Source of the DNA: Amorphoplanes friuliensis DSM 7358
Lineage (GTDB): Bacteria > Actinomycetota > Actinomycetes > Mycobacteriales > Micromonosporaceae
Assembly: GCF_000494755.1 (NCBI RefSeq)
Contig: NC_022657.1
Location: 3,324,001-3,388,000 of the forward strand
Direction: 5' to 3'
DNA length: 64,000 nt
Shown one piece after another: positions 31,504 through 40,365 of this stretch (position 1 is the first letter of the stretch; the number at the start of each line of letters is the position of its first letter). The translations under genes were made by a program, and so were the position numbers. Below the pieces are notes generated by a model, which had not been told where the DNA came from, searched no databases, and saw only the letters and a list, made by a program, of their open reading frames with translations.

Positions 31504-33038
31504 GGGGTACCGCCCTTCACGAGGTAAGCGCTCTTGATCTTGTTGTTGGCGTCGGTGAACGGCCCGGTGGCGTAGTCGTGCACGGCCACACGCAGGTCGG
31601 CGGCGGACGGATCCTCGGCCAGCGACTCGGCGAAGTCCCGGCTCACCGCGGTCAGATGCGCCACGATGCCGGCCCGGCAGGTCTCGGCCAGACCTGAGCG
31701 CTGCGCCGCGTCGAGCACGGCGTCGTCGCGCAGCTGGAGGTGGACGATCGGGCGGCTCTCCAGGTCGGCGTGCTCACGCAGCTCGAGACAGAAGCCCTGC
31801 AGCAGGTGAGCGAGGGTGTTGCCGGTGTAGAGCCCGTACTCGACGTCCTGGGGGTAGATGTTCGCCCCCATGTACGAGATCGTGCTGTCCTTGCGCCCGA
31901 ACAGGAACAGCAGCGGCAGCCGCATCCGGTCGACCCGGAAGGCCGCCTCCGCCTCGGCCCGCGCGCCCGGATCGGTGATGGCCGCCAGCACCTCGGGGAA
32001 AGTCGCCAGCCGGCCCTCGTCACCGATGTTGTAGCGCACCTTCGGCGTCAGCACCGCCATCGAGTTGATGGTGCAGAGGATCTCCGAGTCGGCCGTCGTC
32101 TCCAGGTACGTCTCGAGCGGGTTGTACTGGAACACCATCGGCAGCCGGTGCTCGTCCGGACCGAGCAGCGCGGTGCGCAACGCGGCATCGGTACGCAGCC
32201 GGCGGCGTACCCAGACACTGAAGTCGGTCTCACCCGCCATGCCGATGGTCAGATCACTGGCGCCGTACCCGGACCGCACCTTGTGGAAGCGCTCCTCCAG
32301 ATAGTCCCGCAGCGCCTCGGTCATGCCCTCGCCACCGACCAGCCCGGAGATCCGGTAGTCCGCCCACGGAAAACCCTCCGCATCGAGCTCGTCGCGCAGA
32401 TGCTTCAGGAACGGCGGGTACGCGGTGACGATGTACTCGAACCCCGGCCCGAAATGCCGCAACGTGTCGACAATCTTGCGCAGATCCGGCCCGGTGTTCT
32501 TCACCATCGCAATCCGCGCCATGGCAATACCGGTGTTCGTGCCCGTCGCCCAAGCACCCATCGAGTACGCGTTGACGACGAACCGCCGCTTCGACGGAAA
32601 GACCATCGTCGCGTACCCGGCCAGATTCTTGTGCACCGACCGCAGCTCCCGCCGCCCGCGCACCCAGTTGTAGGGCCGCCCGGACGACCCCGACGACTCG
32701 TCCACGACACTCCCGGCAATCTCCAGCTCACCGTGCCAGCAGCGCTCGTTCTCCGGGTACGCGTCGACGTACGACCGTTTCCCCGTCGGCGGGTAGCTCG
32801 TCAGCTCGAACCACCGGAACGCCCACCCGTTACGGCCCAGGAAATCCCGGTACGCCGGCACATCCAACGCCGCGAACTGACAGGTCATCCACGCGTTCAG
32901 CCGAGCAAACCGCCCGAGCTGCGGCCGGTAGTTCCGCGCCATCAACCGCCACGCCGCCGGATGAATCCGGTACAGCGTGTACAGCCCACTGAGCGCCGAA
33001 CTGGCAATCCGCAACGTCCACTGCCGCACAAAGCTCAT
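31500..33038 (-). CDS. CapK/PaaK-like adenylate-forming enzyme
   Basis: 512 residues. Phosphate-binding loop DESSGSSGRPYNW, then SGLVGGEGMTEALRD, GYGASD, RYNIGDEGRLATF and ANIYPQDVEYGL are hallmarks of the phenylacetate-CoA-ligase-like adenylate-forming superfamily. The long N-terminal helical segment (residues 1-50) is typical of the CapK-like branch associated with polysaccharide or secondary-metabolite loci. It should activate a carboxylic acid as its adenylate. The start at 33038 is preferred over GTGs at 33041 and 33050 because AGGG then lies about 9-10 nt upstream. It is the first gene of the four-gene operon. Confidence 0.78.
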   Translation of the reverse strand: MSFVRQWTLRIASSALSGLYTLYRIHPAAWRLMARNYRPQLGRFARLNAWMTCQFAALDVPAYRDFLGRNGWAFRWFELTSYPPTGKRSYVDAYPENERCWHGELEIAGSVVDESSGSSGRPYNWVRGRRELRSVHKNLAGYATMVFPSKRRFVVNAYSMGAWATGTNTGIAMARIAMVKNTGPDLRKIVDTLRHFGPGFEYIVTAYPPFLKHLRDELDAEGFPWADYRISGLVGGEGMTEALRDYLEERFHKVRSGYGASDLTIGMAGETDFSVWVRRRLRTDAALRTALLGPDEHRLPMVFQYNPLETYLETTADSEILCTINSMAVLTPKVRYNIGDEGRLATFPEVLAAITDPGARAEAEAAFRVDRMRLPLLFLFGRKDSTISYMGANIYPQDVEYGLYTGNTLAHLLQGFCLELREHADLESRPIVHLQLRDDAVLDAAQRSGLAETCRAGIVAHLTAVSRDFAESLAEDPSAADLRVAVHDYATGPFTDANNKIKSAYLVKGGTP

Positions 33039-33086
33039 CACGCGAATCACCCTAGAAACCCGCGCGCCCCACCACCTCAGCGTTGT

Positions 33087-33105
33087 TACTCAGCCCCAGT
33101 GAGTA
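33087..33105. promoter_or_regulatory. Short inverted repeat TACTCA-N7-TGAGTA
   Basis: Perfect 6-bp arms about 50 nt upstream of the CapK-like operon, in the gap shared with the divergent GNAT gene. Weak evidence; it may be a regulator site or chance. Confidence 0.3.
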
Positions 33106-33168
33106 CCCGACCCTAGCGCTGCGCCGTCCCCGAAGGCAGCAATTAACTGGCTCTCGGCGCCGTCTTCC

Positions 33169-34068
33169 ATGGTGCACAATCACGCCGTGACGAATGCCGC
33201 CCTGATGGCTATGCAGCGGGCCGTTCAGCGCAGTTGGACACCGGACAGTCACTGGCATATCGGTGACCTGGCGTGGCAGCGGTCAACGCTGCCGTATCGC
33301 ACTGTGGAAATGTGGCGGGACGCGGACGGTGAGGTCGTGGCCTGGGCCGGGCTGATCCGGCCGGGCGGCCTCGAACTGCATGCGTCACCGAGTCTGGTGC
33401 CCACGGTGCTGCGCTGGTTCGACCAGGCGGCCGGTTCGGTCGAGCAGACGGTGACCGCGATGGACACCGACACCGCATTGATCGCTGGTCTCAGGAACTC
33501 CGGGTACTGCGAAGCGGACGAACCGTACTTCCGGCACTGCGTCCGTGATCTGGACGGCGACCTCCCCGCGCCAACCCTGCCCGATGGCTACCGGGTGCGC
33601 GCAACCCGGCGCGGTGAGGTGGCCGAGCGGGCCGCGGTTCATCGGGCGGCGTGGCGCCCGAAGTCGCTCGGCCGGCTGCAGGTGCCGCCGGTGGACCTCG
33701 GTGACGGCGAGTCAGGCATGGCCACCGAGCGTTACCGGGTGATCGCGGAGACCTGGCCTTACCGGCGTGATCTCGACCTGGTGGTGGAGGCGTCCGACGG
33801 GACCCTGGTGGCGTCCGCACTCGGCTGGTACGACGACGTCAACCGGGCCGCTCTGCTCGAACCGGTCGGCACCGATCCCCGGCATGCCCGGCGTGGCCTC
33901 GGAGCTGCCGTCAGCCTGGCCTGCCTGCGGTCCATGCGTGACGCCGGCGCGACCCTCGCCGTGGTGTGCCCCCGTGGTGACACCGGCTACCCAGTGCCCC
34001 GAGAGCTGTATCACCGAATCGGCTTCCGCGACGCCGGACGCACCGTCACCTATCGACGGGCGGCCTGA
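33169..34068 (+). CDS. GNAT-family N-acetyltransferase
   Basis: Up to 299 residues. The C-terminal half is a canonical GNAT domain: VEASDGTLVASALGWYDDVNRAALLEPVG, then the acetyl-CoA loop RHARRGLGAAVSLACLR and the C-terminal ELYHRIGFRDAGR. The N-terminal half looks like a degenerate second GNAT lobe (EMWRDADGEVVAWAGLIRPGG). The start is uncertain: the ATG at 33169 has no ribosome site, and a GTG at 33187 with a CACAAT hexamer about 8 nt upstream could be a leaderless start. Substrate unknown. Confidence 0.82.
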   Translation: MVHNHAVTNAALMAMQRAVQRSWTPDSHWHIGDLAWQRSTLPYRTVEMWRDADGEVVAWAGLIRPGGLELHASPSLVPTVLRWFDQAAGSVEQTVTAMDTDTALIAGLRNSGYCEADEPYFRHCVRDLDGDLPAPTLPDGYRVRATRRGEVAERAAVHRAAWRPKSLGRLQVPPVDLGDGESGMATERYRVIAETWPYRRDLDLVVEASDGTLVASALGWYDDVNRAALLEPVGTDPRHARRGLGAAVSLACLRSMRDAGATLAVVCPRGDTGYPVPRELYHRIGFRDAGRTVTYRRAA

Positions 34069-34088
34069 CGCAGCGAGATAGTGACCGC

Positions 34089-34389
34089 GTGAGCACGCCG
34101 GACGCGGACGGTGTCAAGCACCCGACCGTGGTCGCCCCGGCCCGGATCGCCCTTTTCGAGAAAACCATCGAGTTGGCTGGTCATGCAGGAGACGATGCGG
34201 GCGTTCCGCGAGGACGCCGGGTATTACGCCCACGGCGGCGCGACGAACGTGGTGTCGCTGAAGTTCACCGTGGCGGTGCTCCAAGAGCTGGCGCCCGGGA
34301 TGGTGCTGACCGGTTTCGGGTATCAGGATCAGCGCGTGGTGTCCGAGGCGGAATTCGAGGAGACAGCCCAGGAGGACTGCGACGGGTGA
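34089..34389 (+). pseudogene. Possible small frameshifted gene
   Basis: A GTG at 34089 opens a frame reading plausible protein (STPDADGVKHPTVV, then ARIALFEKTIELAGHA). Near 34180-34190 the sensible reading moves to another frame, giving ETMRAFREDAGYYAHGG, VVSLKFTVAVLQEL and GMVLTGFGYQDQRVVSEAEF, and ends at the TGA at 34387-34389. Joined, they would give a protein of about 100 residues. Either one frame alone is a small real gene starting at an internal ATG, or this is a frameshifted relic, or a sequencing error joins the two. The stretch 34069-34409 holds no other gene that I can support. Confidence 0.35.
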
Positions 34390-34409
34390 CGCCCGTTGAG
34401 TTCCGGCAC

Positions 34410-34901
34410 CTACTTGCTTGTCCGGCCCGGATCGTCGATTCCCAGCGCTGCCGTGAAGGCTGAGAACGTCGGGCTGATGGTTCGCCAGTGGTACTGCCCG
34501 GGGACTGTCCAGATGTCGCTGCCGACGACGGACGGATCGGCCCGATCAGTCCGGTAGTCCAGCGCGATTGCCGTGTCGTCGCCGACACGCTCGCTCACCG
34601 CGATGAAGTGAGCTTGTTCGACGTCGAGCCACGGTAGGCCGGCCGTGTCTGCCGGGAGGCGCGGGCGGGCGAGGTGGAAGAGTCGCGCAGCCTCGTCGTC
34701 ATCCACCAGCCGGTCCAGAGCACGCGACTGCCGTTCCATGTCCTCCACATCGCCCAGGAAGTCCAGCGGGTCGCCGAACCAAGGCGCGACCTGGGCGAAC
34801 GCGGCCACGCCCGGGTGTTTCCAGCGGCCTTTCCCGATGAGCCGGACCAAGAGGGCCGGAACGACCAGATGACGAACACTTCGCTGACCACCACCGAGCA
34901 C
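34410..34901 (-). CDS. Hypothetical protein, SMI1/KNR4 (SUKH)-like C-terminus
   Basis: 163 residues from a GTG at 34901. No signal peptide. The C-terminal segment DDTAIALDYRTDRADPSVV, then WRTISPTFSAFTAALG resembles the end of SUKH-type immunity or interaction domains (acidic AIALDYR strand followed by WRxxxPTFxxFxxxL). The N-terminal region is Leu/Arg-rich (VPALLVRLIGKGRWKHPG) with LDFLGDVEDMERQSRALDRL. No toxin gene is adjacent. The start is weakly supported and may lie further in. Confidence 0.5.
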   Translation of the reverse strand: MLGGGQRSVRHLVVPALLVRLIGKGRWKHPGVAAFAQVAPWFGDPLDFLGDVEDMERQSRALDRLVDDDEAARLFHLARPRLPADTAGLPWLDVEQAHFIAVSERVGDDTAIALDYRTDRADPSVVGSDIWTVPGQYHWRTISPTFSAFTAALGIDDPGRTSK

Positions 34902-34953
34902 GGGCGAACGGTCTCACAAGCGCGCTGCTTTCGCGAGAGCGCAGCGGGCCGGA

Positions 34954-36456
34954 TCAGCGGGGTGTCACGGCGATGTTGTCGTAGCTCGCGGCGGTCTGGA
35001 AGACGCGGACGCCCGTGGCGCCGGAGGTCCAGGTCGTGTCGGTGACCGAGATCTTCGGGGTGGTCAGGTCGCCGACGTAGACCTTGATCGACGAGCCGAT
35101 CGCCTCGATGCGCAGGTGGTACCGGGTGCCCTGGGTGATCGGCAGGGCTGCCGAGGCGAGCTGGGTCCAGTTGTTGTTCATGCGGCCGAGTACGACCCGG
35201 CCCTGGGTGGAGATGCCCGCGTAGTAGCCCTGGTGGCTGTCGGTGCCGACAGCTGCTCCGGTGGTGCGGAACAGCAGGCCGCCGTCACCGCCGCCGCCGG
35301 TCAGGGTGATGTCGGCGTCGTACGCGAGGTTGGCGAAGTTGACGTCGAGCAGCGACTTGCCGCCGGCCGACGACGCGGCGAGGTACTGGCCGCCGGAGGT
35401 CGACCAGCCGCCGCCGTAGGTCCGCCAGCCGACGGCGTTGGTGTCGTCGAAGTTGTCCTTGACCAGCATCGCGACGCGCCGGATGGTGCCGTCGGCGTTG
35501 AAGTACATGCGGTCGTAGGCGAGCTGCCGGTAGTTGCCGTCGGTCTGGCTCAGCGGCCGGCGGTGGTAGACGATGTACCAGGTCGAGGTGCCGGGCACGT
35601 TGATCACCGAGTTGTGGCCGGCGCCGCGGGCGACCGCGGGGTCCTGGTCCAGCACCCGGTCGAGCTTCACGAACGGGCCGGTGGGGGAGTCGGCGATGGC
35701 GTACGACACCGAGTAGTTGGGGCCGGTCCAGCCGCCCTCGGACCACATCAGGTAGTACTTGCCGTTGCGTTTGAACATCTGCGGGCCCTCGGTGTAGTTC
35801 GACGGGGTGATCTCCTTGTAGGTCGTCCCGTCGGCGAAGGTTCCGAGGCTGGTCATGTCGCTGTTGAGCTTCACGACGTTGGCGTGGCCCCAGCCGCCGT
35901 AGTACATGTATGCCTGGCCGTCGTCGTCGATGAAGACGTCCTGGTCGATCGGCTGCGCACCGTTGACGAACTGCGAGATCAGCGGCCGGCCGATCGCGTC
36001 GGTGTACGGCCCCTCGGGCCGGTCCGCGACCGCCACCCCGATGCCGCCGAGCGCCGAGTTGTTCTGGATGTCGTTCGCCGCGAAGTACAGGTAGTACTTG
36101 CCGTTGCGCTGCACGGGTGCCGGCGCCCACATCGCGTACTTCGCCCAGGACACCCGTGCGGTGGTGAGGACGTTCGGGTGTTTGGTCCAGTGGACGAGGT
36201 CCTGCGAGGAGAAGGCGTCGAGGTAGGTCTGCTCGGCGTAACTGCGCGACGAGGTCGGGTACACCCAGTAGGTGCTGCCGTAGACGGCCACGTCGGGATC
36301 GGCGTACAGGCCGTCGACGAAGGGGTTGCCGGCCTCGGCGGTCGTGTAGTCGGGGATCGCCGCGGCGGCGGCACCGGGCAGGGAGAACGCCGCGAGCGCG
36401 ACACACATCAATCCTGCACAGGCTCGGACAGCGGTCGTACGACGGGCGCTGATCAT
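34954..36456 (-). CDS. Secreted GH43 glycosidase with C-terminal concanavalin-like domain
   Basis: 500 residues. Signal peptide to about GAAAAAIPDY. The five-blade GH43 region runs from GNPFVDGLYADPDVAVYG to about residue 320: the catalytic Asp is in YADPDV, the transition-state Asp in PIDQDVFIDDDG and the acid Glu in YTEGPQMF. The last ~180 residues (VKDNFDDTNAVGW..., ending YDNIAVTPR) are a concanavalin/CBM66-like sandwich. Expected activity is exo- or endo-attack on arabinan, xylan or galactan side chains; the subfamily cannot be assigned by eye. GGGGAGA precedes the ATG at 36456. It is divergent from the PQQ-propeller gene, with an imperfect GTTG...CAAC repeat near 36518-36533. Confidence 0.88.
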   Translation of the reverse strand: MISARRTTAVRACAGLMCVALAAFSLPGAAAAAIPDYTTAEAGNPFVDGLYADPDVAVYGSTYWVYPTSSRSYAEQTYLDAFSSQDLVHWTKHPNVLTTARVSWAKYAMWAPAPVQRNGKYYLYFAANDIQNNSALGGIGVAVADRPEGPYTDAIGRPLISQFVNGAQPIDQDVFIDDDGQAYMYYGGWGHANVVKLNSDMTSLGTFADGTTYKEITPSNYTEGPQMFKRNGKYYLMWSEGGWTGPNYSVSYAIADSPTGPFVKLDRVLDQDPAVARGAGHNSVINVPGTSTWYIVYHRRPLSQTDGNYRQLAYDRMYFNADGTIRRVAMLVKDNFDDTNAVGWRTYGGGWSTSGGQYLAASSAGGKSLLDVNFANLAYDADITLTGGGGDGGLLFRTTGAAVGTDSHQGYYAGISTQGRVVLGRMNNNWTQLASAALPITQGTRYHLRIEAIGSSIKVYVGDLTTPKISVTDTTWTSGATGVRVFQTAASYDNIAVTPR

Positions 36457-36624
36457 GGTTTCTCCCCAGTGGACGGGCCGGGCAGGTGTAGACGCATTCA
36501 GGCACAAGCAATCGGAAGTTGTCAATATCCAACACTCCCGCACAGCGCCGTGACGGCTGCTCGTCCGGGTGACTCTCCGCGCGTCCGGCGCAGTGATCGG
36601 GGTGCGGGCGGCGATCGTACGGGG

Positions 36625-37779
36625 ATGCACCGGATTGTGGTCTCCGCTCTCGCCTGCCTGACCCTGGCCGCCGCCGCTGTCCCGGCGGGAGCGGCCCCGG
36701 TCACCGGGCCTGATGCGTCCGGCGCGTCACGGCTGCGTATGGCCTGGAGCGTCACGCCGAAGATGGGGGTCGGGACGGCGCCGGTCTACCTCGCCGGCTC
36801 GACCTACCACCTCGAGGGTGTCCGCGATCCCACGAACGCCCGCTCGCTCCTGCGGGTCGTGCGGCACGACGCCGGGACCGGGCGCGCGCTGTCGTTCGCC
36901 ACGGGCGCGATCGAGTCGATCATGCCGTACAAGCCGGTGACCAGCGGGAGCACGCTGTTCGTGACCACGTACCGGGAGGACACGCAGATCCGGGCGTTCC
37001 GGCCCGACGGCCGGCTGCTGTCGATGCAGAAGCAGCCCGGTCAGCAACATCCCAATCCGCCGCTGCTGTCGGGCTCGCTCCTGATCACCGTCTCCCGCTC
37101 GGAGTGCGAGGTCGACTGCAAACACACGACCGTCTTCGGCTGGCGGGTGAGCGACGGCAGCCCGGTCTGGTCGTACACGCTGCCCGGGGGCTACGTGAAA
37201 CTCACGACCACCGCCGGGTATGCCGCGGTCATGATCAACACTCTGTCCACGATTACGATGACGTCCACGAACACGATGACGGTCCTCGACACCACCACCG
37301 GCAAACCGCTGTGGTCCCGGCCCGTCGAGGGCGGCAGCGGATTTGCCCTGGACGGCAAGCACGCGTACGTCTCGCGCGGGTCGATCCGGGCGTACGGGAT
37401 CCGGGACGGTGAACCCGCCTGGACCGGTGCGGACGGCGGCTACAACGCTGTCCACACCAGCCCTTACGGCATCTTCGCGACGTCCGGTGACACCACCGCC
37501 GCCTACGACTCGACGGGCCGGCGCCGCTGGTGGAGCAGGATCCATCCGCGGTCCACTCTCACCGTCGACACCGGCATCGTCTATTTCCAGCAGTCCCCGA
37601 ACGGCCGCGCCCGGGGTGCGGCGTACCTGGCGGCCATGCGCGCCTCCACCGGCAAGCTGCTGAGCCGGACGAAGATCTCGGACGGCGGCAGCATCGGTGA
37701 CGTCGCCGTCGGTGGCGGCCGGGTCTTCACCAAAGTCCTGCTGGAACGCATCGTCGCCTTCGCCCCGGCCCGGCGCTGA
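36625..37779 (+). CDS. Secreted PQQ-like beta-propeller protein
   Basis: 384 residues with a signal peptide (MHRIVVSALACLTLAAAAVPAG). The mature protein is a series of WD/PQQ-type blades: SGSLLITVSRSE, GWRVSDGSPVWSYTLPGG, VLDTTTGKPLWSRPVEGG, YGIRDGEPAWTGADGG, AYDSTGRRRWWSR and RASTGKLLSRTKIS. Blades with DGxxxW or TGKPLW motifs are characteristic of PQQ_2-type propellers, which include scaffold proteins as well as quinoprotein dehydrogenases; no catalytic residues can be identified. The true start at 36625 is judged from the signal peptide, since the ribosome site is weak. It is convergent with the AraC gene, four bases apart. Confidence 0.8.
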   Translation: MHRIVVSALACLTLAAAAVPAGAAPVTGPDASGASRLRMAWSVTPKMGVGTAPVYLAGSTYHLEGVRDPTNARSLLRVVRHDAGTGRALSFATGAIESIMPYKPVTSGSTLFVTTYREDTQIRAFRPDGRLLSMQKQPGQQHPNPPLLSGSLLITVSRSECEVDCKHTTVFGWRVSDGSPVWSYTLPGGYVKLTTTAGYAAVMINTLSTITMTSTNTMTVLDTTTGKPLWSRPVEGGSGFALDGKHAYVSRGSIRAYGIRDGEPAWTGADGGYNAVHTSPYGIFATSGDTTAAYDSTGRRRWWSRIHPRSTLTVDTGIVYFQQSPNGRARGAAYLAAMRASTGKLLSRTKISDGGSIGDVAVGGGRVFTKVLLERIVAFAPARR

Positions 37780-37783
37780 CCCG

Positions 37784-38671
37784 TCACCGCCCGGCGTCCT
37801 CCACCGGGATCCACAGCTGCGCGTCCGCCTCGCTCCCGTCCGCCGACTGCCGGACACGCAGCAGCTCCGGTCCCGGCCTGCTCCGGTACGGGTTGGACGG
37901 GAACCACTCGGTGAAGACGTCCCGCCACAGGTGCTGCAGTGTCTGCGGGAAGGCTCCGGAACTGTCGAAGACCGCCCACTTGCCGGCCTCGACGTCGAGG
38001 CTGTCCAGCCCGTCCGGTGTGGCCGCGGTGGTGGCCACGCCGTGGTAGTAGTCCAGCTCGCCGCCCTCGGCGCGGTCCTCGGGCAGGTTCACACTGGCGC
38101 TGATGATGCCACCGGGGTCCGCGCCGGACAGGGCTTCGAGGTCACGAAGGTTCTCCTTGCCGATGCCGCGGATGAACTCCGCGATCGCCGGGTTCATCCC
38201 CTCATGAACGAGAGGCACCCGGGCGTGGTGCCCGATCACCGAGAACCTCTCCCGCTCCACGATCCGGTATCGCATGCTGCTGCTCCCTTCGACAACGAGG
38301 CGGAAGGACATCCGGGGCTGTGAGCTGAGCGTGGCCGCGGTCCGGCGGGCCTCACCCGGCCCGAGACCGTGCACCGCCCGGAACGCCCGGGCGAAGGCTT
38401 CGGCGGAGCTGTAGCCGTACCGCACCGCGATGTCGAGCAGCGTCAGCCGCCCGGCGAGCACCTCCGCGCCGGCGACGGTCATCCGCCGCCGCCGGATGTA
38501 CTCCGACAGCGGCATCCCGGCCAGCGACGAGAACATCCGCCGCAGGTGGTACTCCGACGTCAGCACGATCGCGGCCAGGTCCTTCGGCTCGATCTCCCCG
38601 CCGAGCTGCTGCTCGATGTGGTCCATGGCCTCGTTCAGCCGTTCCAGCACCCCGGGCTCCTTCCTGGTCAC
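37784..38671 (-). CDS. AraC-family regulator with GyrI-like effector domain
   Basis: 295 residues. The N-terminal ~100 residues are the AraC DNA-binding domain (LAAIVLTSEYHLRRMFSSLAG and LLDIAVRYGYSSAEAFARAF). The C-terminal ~165 residues form a GyrI/SOUL-type small-molecule-binding domain: MRYRIVERERFSVIGHHARV, GGIISASVNLPED, LDYYHGVAT, WAVFDSSGAFPQTLQHLW and a final ELLRVRQSADGSEADAQLWIPV. This Rob/BmrR-type architecture senses drugs or lipophilic compounds. The start is a GTG at 38671 without an obvious ribosome site. Its target is unknown; the neighbouring SDR gene on the same strand is a candidate. Confidence 0.85.
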   Translation of the reverse strand: MTRKEPGVLERLNEAMDHIEQQLGGEIEPKDLAAIVLTSEYHLRRMFSSLAGMPLSEYIRRRRMTVAGAEVLAGRLTLLDIAVRYGYSSAEAFARAFRAVHGLGPGEARRTAATLSSQPRMSFRLVVEGSSSMRYRIVERERFSVIGHHARVPLVHEGMNPAIAEFIRGIGKENLRDLEALSGADPGGIISASVNLPEDRAEGGELDYYHGVATTAATPDGLDSLDVEAGKWAVFDSSGAFPQTLQHLWRDVFTEWFPSNPYRSRPGPELLRVRQSADGSEADAQLWIPVEDAGR

Positions 38672-38727
38672 GAACCATTACGCCAGGCGGGAAGGGGGCG
38701 GCACCCGACAATCCGAGCCCGCTTCGG

Positions 38728-39588
38728 TCAGAGGGCGTCGAAGCGTACGCCGGTGGTCTTCTCGGAGAGCTCCCACAGCCGGCGGCCGTTCTCCGGGTCG
38801 GTGGCGGCGGGCGCCAGTTTTCCCGGTGCGGGACGACCGCGCAGCTCGCCCGGCCCGTCCGGAGCGATGAGCTGACCGGGCTGCGCCGCCGGGTCGGTGG
38901 CGGCGAAGAGCAGCGGCCGGGCGCCGCTCTCCACGGGCTGGGCCAGCAGGGGGTTGCCGATCCGGCCCAGCAGGAAACGCCACATCGGGGTGGTCGCGCT
39001 GAACTGCAGATTGGTGACGGTGTACCCGGGGTGGGCGAGCACGCTGCTCAGCGGGAGGCCCGCCGCGGTGAGCCGCCGGTGCAGCTCCACGCCGAAGATC
39101 GCGTTGGCCAGCTTGGACGTGTTGTAGTCGCCCATCGGGGAGTAGGCGCGCTCGCCGAAGGGTGGTTTTGCCTGCCGGTGGTTGACCGAGGTCACGGTGA
39201 CCACCCGGGGATCGCGGCCGGCGAGCAACAGGTCGAGCAGCAGTCCGGTGAGGGCGAAGTGGCCCAGATGGTTGGTGGCGAACTGCAGCTCGTGCCCCTG
39301 CGGGCTGAGCGTGCGCGGCGGGGCCATCACGCCGGCGTTGTTGATGAGCACGTCGATCCGGGGGTGCCGGTCGTGCAGGCGGGCCGCGAAGTCACGCACG
39401 GAGTCGAGGTCGGCCAGATCGACATGTTCGATCTCGTGACCGGGAGCGACCCGGCGGGCTTTCTCCTCGTCGCGGACGGCCAGCACGACGTGTGCGCCGC
39501 GGGCGGCGAGGGCCCGGGTGGTGGCCAGGCCGAGGCCGCTCGAGGCCCCGGTGACGACAAAGGTGCGGTCGCTCAGATCGGCAGTCAT
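38728..39588 (-). CDS. Short-chain dehydrogenase (retinol-dehydrogenase-like)
   Basis: 286 residues. Cofactor motif TGASSGLGLAT, NNAGVM, TVTSVNHR and YNTSK (Tyr-x3-Lys), with FATNHLGHFALT, which is characteristic of the retinol-dehydrogenase/protochlorophyllide-reductase-like extended group. The ATG at 39588 is followed by TADLSDRTFVVTG. It is divergent from a TetR gene whose intergenic palindrome probably controls it. Substrate unknown. Confidence 0.87.
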   Translation of the reverse strand: MTADLSDRTFVVTGASSGLGLATTRALAARGAHVVLAVRDEEKARRVAPGHEIEHVDLADLDSVRDFAARLHDRHPRIDVLINNAGVMAPPRTLSPQGHELQFATNHLGHFALTGLLLDLLLAGRDPRVVTVTSVNHRQAKPPFGERAYSPMGDYNTSKLANAIFGVELHRRLTAAGLPLSSVLAHPGYTVTNLQFSATTPMWRFLLGRIGNPLLAQPVESGARPLLFAATDPAAQPGQLIAPDGPGELRGRPAPGKLAPAATDPENGRRLWELSEKTTGVRFDAL

Positions 39589-39595
39589 GTGCCCA

Positions 39596-39617
39596 ACTGT
39601 GCTGGCGGTGGCACAGT
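39596..39617. promoter_or_regulatory. Inverted repeat ACTGTGC-N8-GCACAGT
   Basis: Perfect 7-bp arms between the divergent SDR (start 39588) and TetR (start 39669) genes, starting 7 nt upstream of the SDR start codon. It is the likely operator of the TetR regulator; its position would block the SDR's promoter or ribosome site. Confidence 0.6.
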
Positions 39618-39668
39618 GTGTCAAGAGGGCCCGATTGTGTCGTCGAGGGCATGGCATAGCATCGGCGC

Positions 39669-40289
39669 ATGAGATCGGGGACGGACAGCAGCATCGCGGG
39701 CCGCAAGCGTCAGCTCGTTGCCGACGAGCTGCGTGACGCGGCCCTGATGCTGATGGCGACCAAGGGCTTCGACGAGGTGACCGTCGACAACATCGTCGCG
39801 GCGGCCGGTCTCTCCCGGCGGACGTTCTTCCGCTACTTCGCGTCCAAGGAGGACGTGGTCGTGCAGTTCCTGGCCGGCCTGGGTGCGGGGGTCGTGGCCG
39901 AGCTCGAGAGCCGTCCCGCGGCCGAACCGCCGTCGGTGGCCCTGCGCCACGCGGTCTGGGTGCCACTCGCCGCCTGTACCGACGAGGCCGACCACACCGA
40001 GCGGGCCCGGATCGTGGTGCGCCTGGTGCTGGACCACCCGCCCCTGCACGCCCGCTGGATGGAACGCCAGATCGAGTGGCGTACGGGGCTCGCCGCAGGG
40101 CTCGCTGCCCGGCACGGCCTGGACCCGGTGACGGACCCCTACCCGGTCATGGCGGCCGGGATGGCCCTGCTCGCCCTGGAGACCGTGGTGGGCCAGTGGC
40201 GGGAGGGTGACGACGAGCGGCGGCTCGCCGAGCTGACCGACCGGGCCTTCGTCATCCTCGCTCCGGCCCTGGACGGACCCGTCGTCTGA
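39669..40289 (+). CDS. TetR-family transcriptional regulator
   Basis: 206 residues. The HTH is VDNIVAAAGLSRRTFFRYF with SKEDVVVQFL, typical of the TetR subgroup whose members sit next to an oxidoreductase. The C-terminal domain contains ARIVVRLVLDHPPLHARWMERQIEWR, as in TetR_C groups of actinobacteria. It is divergent from the SDR, with an inverted repeat between them. It probably represses that SDR gene and perhaps itself. Confidence 0.9.
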   Translation: MRSGTDSSIAGRKRQLVADELRDAALMLMATKGFDEVTVDNIVAAAGLSRRTFFRYFASKEDVVVQFLAGLGAGVVAELESRPAAEPPSVALRHAVWVPLAACTDEADHTERARIVVRLVLDHPPLHARWMERQIEWRTGLAAGLAARHGLDPVTDPYPVMAAGMALLALETVVGQWREGDDERRLAELTDRAFVILAPALDGPVV

Positions 40290-40308
40290 TCGGCGCCATC
40301 CCTGGCGT

Positions 40309-40324
40309 ATTGAAGATCAACAAT
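40309..40324. promoter_or_regulatory. Palindrome ATTG-AA-GATC-AA-CAAT
   Basis: A 16-bp pseudo-palindrome with matching outer and central tetrads at the beginning of a locally AT-rich region upstream of the laccase operon. It is one of three distinct dyads in this 229-bp intergenic region (40290-40518). Confidence 0.4.
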
Positions 40325-40365
40325 GCCTCTGGCCTGCGCGAAGATGATTTCGAGGTCATTTCCGG

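Noticed and set aside
36518..36533. GTTG-N8-CAAC upstream of GH43 as another LacI-type box
   Set aside because: Only four-base arms match and the central CG core GACAACGTTGTC is absent.
35116..36624. Long plus-strand frame preceding the PQQ-like propeller gene
   Set aside because: It is antisense to GH43 and has no signal or motif. The true propeller gene begins at 36625 with a clear signal peptide.
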